64,000 nt of DNA from assembly GCF_040939455.1 (NCBI RefSeq), contig NC_134126.1, forward strand, positions 620,001 to 684,000, written 5' to 3'. Below are positions 59,775 to 64,000 of the stretch, in pieces. A model generated the notes under the pieces. The model did not search any database, was not told where the DNA came from, and was given only the letters and a program-made list of their open reading frames with translations. How positions within the stretch are numbered: position 1 is the first letter of the stretch; every line of letters begins with the position of its first letter. Made by a program: the position numbers and the translations under genes. The DNA comes from Microcebus murinus (taxonomy: Eukaryota; Chordata; Mammalia; Primates; Cheirogaleidae).

Positions 59775-61841
59775 AGTGGACACAGCCAGATCCGCACTGC
59801 GCCCTGCCTGCCTTTCTGCCGTGGGTGAGTGGACACAGTCAGATCCGCACTGCGCCCTGCCTGACCGTCTGCTGTGGGTGAGTGGACACAGCCAGATCCA
59901 CACTGCGACCTGCCTGCCCGTCTGCCGTGGGCTTGTGGACACAGCCCGATCCGCACTGCGCCCTGCCTGACCGTCTGCCGTGGGCGAGTGGACACAGCCA
60001 GATCCGCACTGCGCCCTGCCTGCCCGTCTGCCGTGGGCAAGTGGACACAGCCAGATCCGCACTGCGCCCTGCCTGACCGTCTGACGTGGATGAGTGGACA
60101 CAACCAGATCCACACAGCGCCCTGCCTGCCCCTCTGCCGTGGGCGAGTGGAAACAGCCAGATCCGCACTTTGCCCTGCCTGACCGTCTGCCGTGGGCGAG
60201 TGGACACAGCCAGATCCGCACTGCGCCCTGCCTGCCCTTCTGTCGTGGGTGAGTGGACACAGCCAGATCCGCACTGCGCCCTGCCTAACCGCCTGCCGTG
60301 GGTGAGTGGACACAGCCAGATCCGCACTGCGCCCTGCCTGCCCGTCTCCCGGGGGCGAGTGGACACAGCCAGATCCGCACTGCGCCCTGCCTGCCCTTCT
60401 GCCGTGGGTGAGTGGACACAGCCAGATCCGCAATGCGCTCTACCTGACCATCTGCCGTGGGTTTGTGGACACAGCCAGATCCGCACTGCGCCTTGCCTCC
60501 CCGTCTCCCGTCAGTGAGCGGACACAGCCAGATCCGCACTGCGCCCTGCCTGCCCGTCTGTCGTGGGTGAGTGGACACAGCCAGATCCGCACTGCGCCTT
60601 GCCTGCTCGTCTCCCGTCGGTGAGTGGACACAGCCAGATCCACACTGCGCCCTGCCTGCCCGTCTCCCGTGGGTGAGTGGACACAGCCAGATCCGCACTG
60701 CGCCCTGCCTGCCCGTCTCAGGTGGGCGAGTGGACACAGCCAGATCCACACTGCGCCCTGCCTGCCCGTCTCCCGTGGGTGAGTGGACACAGCCAGATCC
60801 CCACTGCGCCCTGCCTGCCCATCTCCAGTGGGCGAGTGGACACAGCCAGATCCACACTGCGCCCTGCCTGCCCGTCTGCCGTGGGTGAATGGACACAGCC
60901 AGATCCGCACTGCGCCCTGCCTGACCGTCTCCCGTGGGTGAGTGGACACAGCCAGATCCGCACTGCGCCCTGCCTGCCCGTCTCCCATGGGTGAGTGGAC
61001 ACAGCCAGATCCACACTGCGCCCTGCCTGCCCGTCTGCCGTGGGTGAATGGAAACAGCCAGATCCGCACTGCGCCCTGCCTGACCGTCTCCCGTGGGTGA
61101 GTGGACACAGCCAGATCCGCACTGCGCCCTGCCTGCCAGTCTCCCGTGGGTGAGTGGACACAGCCAGATCCGCACTGCACCTTGCCTGCCCGTCTCCCGT
61201 CAGTGAGTGGACACAGCCAAATCCGCACTGTGCCCTGCCTGCCCGTCTCCCGTGGGTGAGTGGACACAGCCAGATCCGCACTGCGCGCTGCCTGCCCGTA
61301 TCCCGTGGGCGAGTAGACACAGCCAGATCCGCACTGCGCCCTGCCTGACCGCCTGCCGTGGGTGAGTGGACACAGCCAGATCCGCACTGCGCCCTGCCTG
61401 CCCGTCTCCCGTGGGCGAGTGGACACAGCCAGATCCGCACTGCGCCCTGCCTGCCCTTCTACCATGGGTGAGTGGACAAAGCCAGATCCGCACTGCGCCC
61501 TGCCTGACCGTCTGCCGTGGGTGAGTGGACACAGCCAGATCCGCACTGCGCCCTGCCTGCCCGTCTCCCGTGGGTGAGTGGACACAGCCAGATCCGCACT
61601 GCGCCCTGCCTGACCGTCTGCCGTGTGTGAGTGGTCACAGCCAGATCCGCACTGCGCCCTGCCTGCCCGTCTCCCGTGGGTGAGTGGACACAGCCAGATC
61701 CGCACTGCGCCTTGCCTGCCCGTCTCCTGTCAGTGAGTGGACACAGCCAGATCCGCACTGCGCCCTGCCTGCCCGTCTCCCGTGGGCTAGTGGACACAGC
61801 CAGATCCGCACTGCGCCCTGCCTGCCGGTCTTCCGTGGGTG
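59775..61841. repeat. HOR block N, copy N2 (39 monomers, 2,067 bp)
   Basis: This is the tandem partner of N1. Few differences are visible: CCATCAGCCG (58,381) against CCATCTGCCG (60,448), CTCCCTTGGG (59,340) against CTCCCGTGGG (61,407), and CCCTTCTGCCGTGTG against GACCGTCTGCCGTGTG near the end. It is one of the youngest duplications in the window. Confidence 0.92.
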
Positions 61842-63499
61842 AGTGGACACAGCCAGATCCGCACTGCGCCCTGCGTGCCCGTCTGCCGTGGGCGAGTGGA
61901 CACAGCCAGATCCGCACTGCGCCCTAACTGATCGTCTGCCGTGGGTGAGTGGACACAGCCAGAACCACACTGCGCCCTGCCTGCCCGTCTGCCGTGGGCG
62001 AGTGGACACAGCCAGATCCGCACTGCGCCCTGCCTGACAGTCTGCCGTCGGTGAGTGGACACAGCCAGATCCGCACTGCGCCCTGCCTAACCGCCTGGCG
62101 TGGGTGAGTGGACACAGCCAGATCCGCACTGCGCCCTGCCTCCCCGTCTCCCGTCAGTGAGTGGACACAGCCAGATCCGCACTGCACCTTGCCTGCCCGT
62201 CTCCCGTCAGTGAGTGGACACAGCCAGATCCGCACTGCGCCCTGCCTGCCCGTCTCCCGTGGGTGAGTGGACACAGCCAGATCCGCACTGCGTGCTGCCT
62301 GCCCGTCTCCCGTGGGCGAGTCGAAACAGCCAGATCCGCACTGCGCGCTGCCTGCCCGTCTGTCGTGGGCGAGTGGACACAGCCATATCCGCACTGCGCC
62401 CTGCCTGCCCGTCTGCCGTGGGTGAGCGGACACAGCCAGATCCACACTGCGGCCTCCCTGCCCGTCTGCCGTGGGTGAGTGGACACAGCCAGATCCGCAC
62501 TGCGCCCTGCCTGACTGTCTCCCGTGGGTGAGTGGACACAGCCAGATACGCACTGCGCCTTGCCTGCCCGTCTCACGTGGGTGAGTGGACACAGCCAGAT
62601 CCACACTGCGCCCTACCTGCACGTCTCCCGTAGGCGAGTGGACACAGCCAGATCCACACTGCGCCCTGCCTTCCCGTCTGCCGTGGGCGAGTGCACACAG
62701 CCAGATCCGCACTGCGCACTACCTGACCGTCTGCTGTGGGTGAGTCGACACAGCCAGATCCGCACTGCGCCCTGCCTGCCCATCTGTCGTGGGCGAGTGG
62801 ACACAGCCAGATCCGCACTGCGCCCTGCCTGCCCTTCTGCCGTGGGTGAGTGGACACAGCCAGATCCGCACTGCGCCCTGCCTGACCGTCTGCCGTGGGT
62901 GAGTGGACACAGCCAGATCCACACTGCGCCCTGCCTGCCCGTCTGCCGTGGGCTTGTGGTCACAGCCAGATCCGCACTGCGCCCTACCTGCCCGTCTCCC
63001 GTAGGCGAGTGGACACAGCCAGATCCACACTGCGCCCTGCCTGCCCTTCTGCCGTGGGTGAGTGGACACAGCCAGATCCGCACTGCGCGCTGCCTGCCCG
63101 TCTCCCGTGGGCGAGTAGAAACAGCCAGATCCGCACTGCGCGCTGCCTGCCCCTCTGTCGTGGGCGAGAGGACACAGCCATATCCGCACTGCGCTCTGCC
63201 TGCCCGTCTGCCGTGGGTGAGTGGACACAGCCAGATCCACACTGCGCTTTGCGTGACCATCTGCCGTGGGTGAGTGGACACCGCCAGATCCGCACTGCGC
63301 CCTGCCTGCCCGTCTCCCGTGGGTGAGTGGACACAGCCAGATCCACACTGCGTCCTGCCTTCCCGTCTGCCGTGGGTGAGTGGAAACAGCCAGATCCGCA
63401 CTGCGCCCTGCCTGACCGTCTCCCGTGGGTGAGTGGACACAGCCAGATCCGCACTGCGCCTTGCCTGCCCGTCTCACGTGGGTGAGTGGACACAGCCAG
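61842..63499. repeat. Right-hand mixed region
   Basis: About 31 monomers combining types typical of the left and right parts: GTGGAAACAG and CATATCC monomers like block A (62,325-62,400 and 63,110-63,190), CTGCACGTCTCCCG like block H, and GGGCTTGTGGTCAC (about 62,950), a right-hand subtype. Private variants are CCTAACTGATCG near 61,926, GGTGAGCGGAC near 62,422 and GCGCTTTGCGTG near 63,244. No gene is seen. Confidence 0.72.
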
Positions 63500-64000
63500 A
63501 TCCGCACTGCGCCCTGCCTGTCCGTCCTTCGTGGATGAGTGGACACCGCCAGATCCGCACTGCGCCCTGCCTGCCCGTCGCCCGTCAGTGAGTGGACACA
63601 GCCAGATCCGCACTGCGCCCTGCCTTACCGTCTGCCGTCGGTGAGTGGACACAGCCAGATCCGCACTGCGCCCTGCCTGCCCGTCTGCCGTGGGCGAGTG
63701 GACACAGCCCGATCCGCACTGCGCCCTGCCTGACCGTCTGCCGTGGGTGAGTGCACACAGCCAGATCCGCACTGCGCCCTGCCTGCCCGTCTGCCGTGGG
63801 CGAGTGGACACTGCCAGATCCGCACTGCGCCCTGCCTGACGGTCAGCCGTGGGTGAGTGGACACAGCCAGATCCACACTGCGCCCTGCCTGCCCCTCTGC
63901 CGTGGGCGAGTGGACACAGCCAGATCCGCACTGCGCCCTTCCTGACCGTCTGCCGTGGGTGAGTGGACACAGCCAGATCCGCACTGCGCGCTGCCTGCCC
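63500..64000. repeat. HOR block H, copy H3 (runs off the window)
   Basis: H3 matches H1 and H2: GTCCGTCCTTCGTGGATGAG near 63,520, then the 106-bp dimer alternation at 63,539, 63,645 and 63,751, GACACTGCC near 63,809 and GACGGTCAGCCG near 63,838. After 63,920 it continues as H1 does (CCCTTCCTGACC, then GCGCGCTGCC) rather than as H2 does. The array is cut by the window end inside a monomer. Confidence 0.82.

Larger units (their letters stand above)
1..64000. repeat. 53-bp GC-rich satellite array filling the whole window
   Basis: The same 53-bp unit recurs head to tail from the first to the last base. Positions 53-105 give a consensus-perfect copy: GTGAGTGGACACAG at the start, GATCCGCACTGCG in the middle, CCCGTCTCCCGTGG at the end. 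Its hand-counted composition is 21 C, 16 G, 9 T and 7 A (about 70% GC), with CpGs at unit positions 22, 29, 42 and 49 and a fifth at position 2 in monomers where T2 is C. There are 1,207 full units between base 1 and base 63,959. Length changes are only single bases: deletions near 515, 6,047, 9,258, 28,260, 36,353, 37,584, 39,967, 40,231, 42,614, 44,535, 46,865, 50,497 and 54,020, and one insertion near 27,694. Their net effect, minus 12, matches the total length exactly. No coding, RNA or mobile element interrupts the array. I do not recognise the family name. Confidence 0.98.

Noticed and set aside
1..64000. CRISPR array, because of regularly spaced short repeats
   Set aside because: There are no unique spacers: the whole 53-bp unit repeats, and variation is scattered substitutions within the unit. 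No cas gene is present.
1..64000. PRDM9-type recombination hotspot motif (CCNCCNTNNCCNC) in the pyrimidine-rich part
   Set aside because: The segment CCCTGCCTGCCCGTCTCCC does not fit the motif in any register I tried. The binding specificity also varies by species, and the species is unknown.
1..64000. Subtelomeric or centromeric location
   Set aside because: There are no TTAGGG-type repeats, no known centromeric satellite and no flanking sequence in the window, so location cannot be inferred.
1..64000. rRNA spacer, tRNA cluster or snRNA array
   Set aside because: I see no conserved tRNA boxes, rRNA segments or snRNA sequence. The 53-bp unit is too short for these and forms no obvious cloverleaf or long hairpin.
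1..64000. Bacterial VNTR or phage tail-fibre repeat gene
   Set aside because: Sixty-four kilobases of non-coding tandem repeat with CpG-transition variants and HOR structure is not a known bacterial arrangement; a eukaryotic satellite fits better.

Overview
The whole 64 kb window is one uninterrupted tandem array of a GC-rich 53-bp satellite (minisatellite-type) repeat. It enters at base 1 already inside the array and leaves at base 64,000 still inside it, so no flank is visible. Counting the start of each unit from base 1 to base 63,960 gives 1,207 complete monomers plus 41 bases of the next. A consensus-perfect monomer lies at 53-105: it opens with GTGAGTGGACACAG, has GATCCGCACTGCG in the centre and ends in a pyrimidine-rich CCCGTCTCCCGTGG. 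I find no gene, RNA gene, transposon, CRISPR array, telomere repeat or unique DNA.

Organism: this is eukaryotic satellite DNA. The consensus is about 70% GC with four CpGs per monomer, and many variants are CpG to CpA or TpG changes. That suggests a genome with CpG methylation, most likely a vertebrate, though a plant is not excluded. I do not recognise the repeat family and do not name a species or chromosome position.

Layout: the array is a mosaic of monomer subtypes organised into large higher-order repeats (HORs) of 5 to 78 monomers, many nearly identical and recently duplicated. From left to right: block A (1-2,265, with an internal 28-monomer duplication and a distant copy at about 29,943-32,209); block B (3,008-3,957, copy at 9,790-10,739); block D (3,940-5,655 and 6,324-8,039, each holding an 11-monomer tandem duplication); block H (8,540-9,150, copies near 28,308 and 63,500); blocks C and K (11,083-13,765, copied at 33,025-37,031); block E in three copies (13,765-19,790); block F in two 3.6-kb copies (19,700-27,434); block G (27,395-29,790); block I, an 18-monomer tandem duplication (33,376-35,283); block J in three copies (35,360-42,774); block L in two copies plus a partial third (44,440-51,165); block M, a run of units of 29, 44, 32, 25 and 39 monomers marked by one shared mutation (51,188-60,143 and beyond); and block N, a 39-monomer perfect-length tandem duplication (57,708-61,841). 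Copy boundaries are read by eye and are good to roughly one monomer.

Open frames: long minus-strand open frames, up to 1,124 codons, cover nearly the whole window, but they are artefacts. The reverse complement of the consensus has no TAA, TAG or TGA in any of the three frames, and 53 is not a multiple of 3, so any reading frame cycles through all three phases every 159 bp without meeting a stop. I therefore call no coding sequence. The interest lies in how the array evolves (strict retention of the 53-bp register, nested HOR duplication, regionally private subtypes, CpG decay) and in possible nucleic-acid properties (G-quadruplex potential on the minus strand, splice-site-like words on the plus strand).
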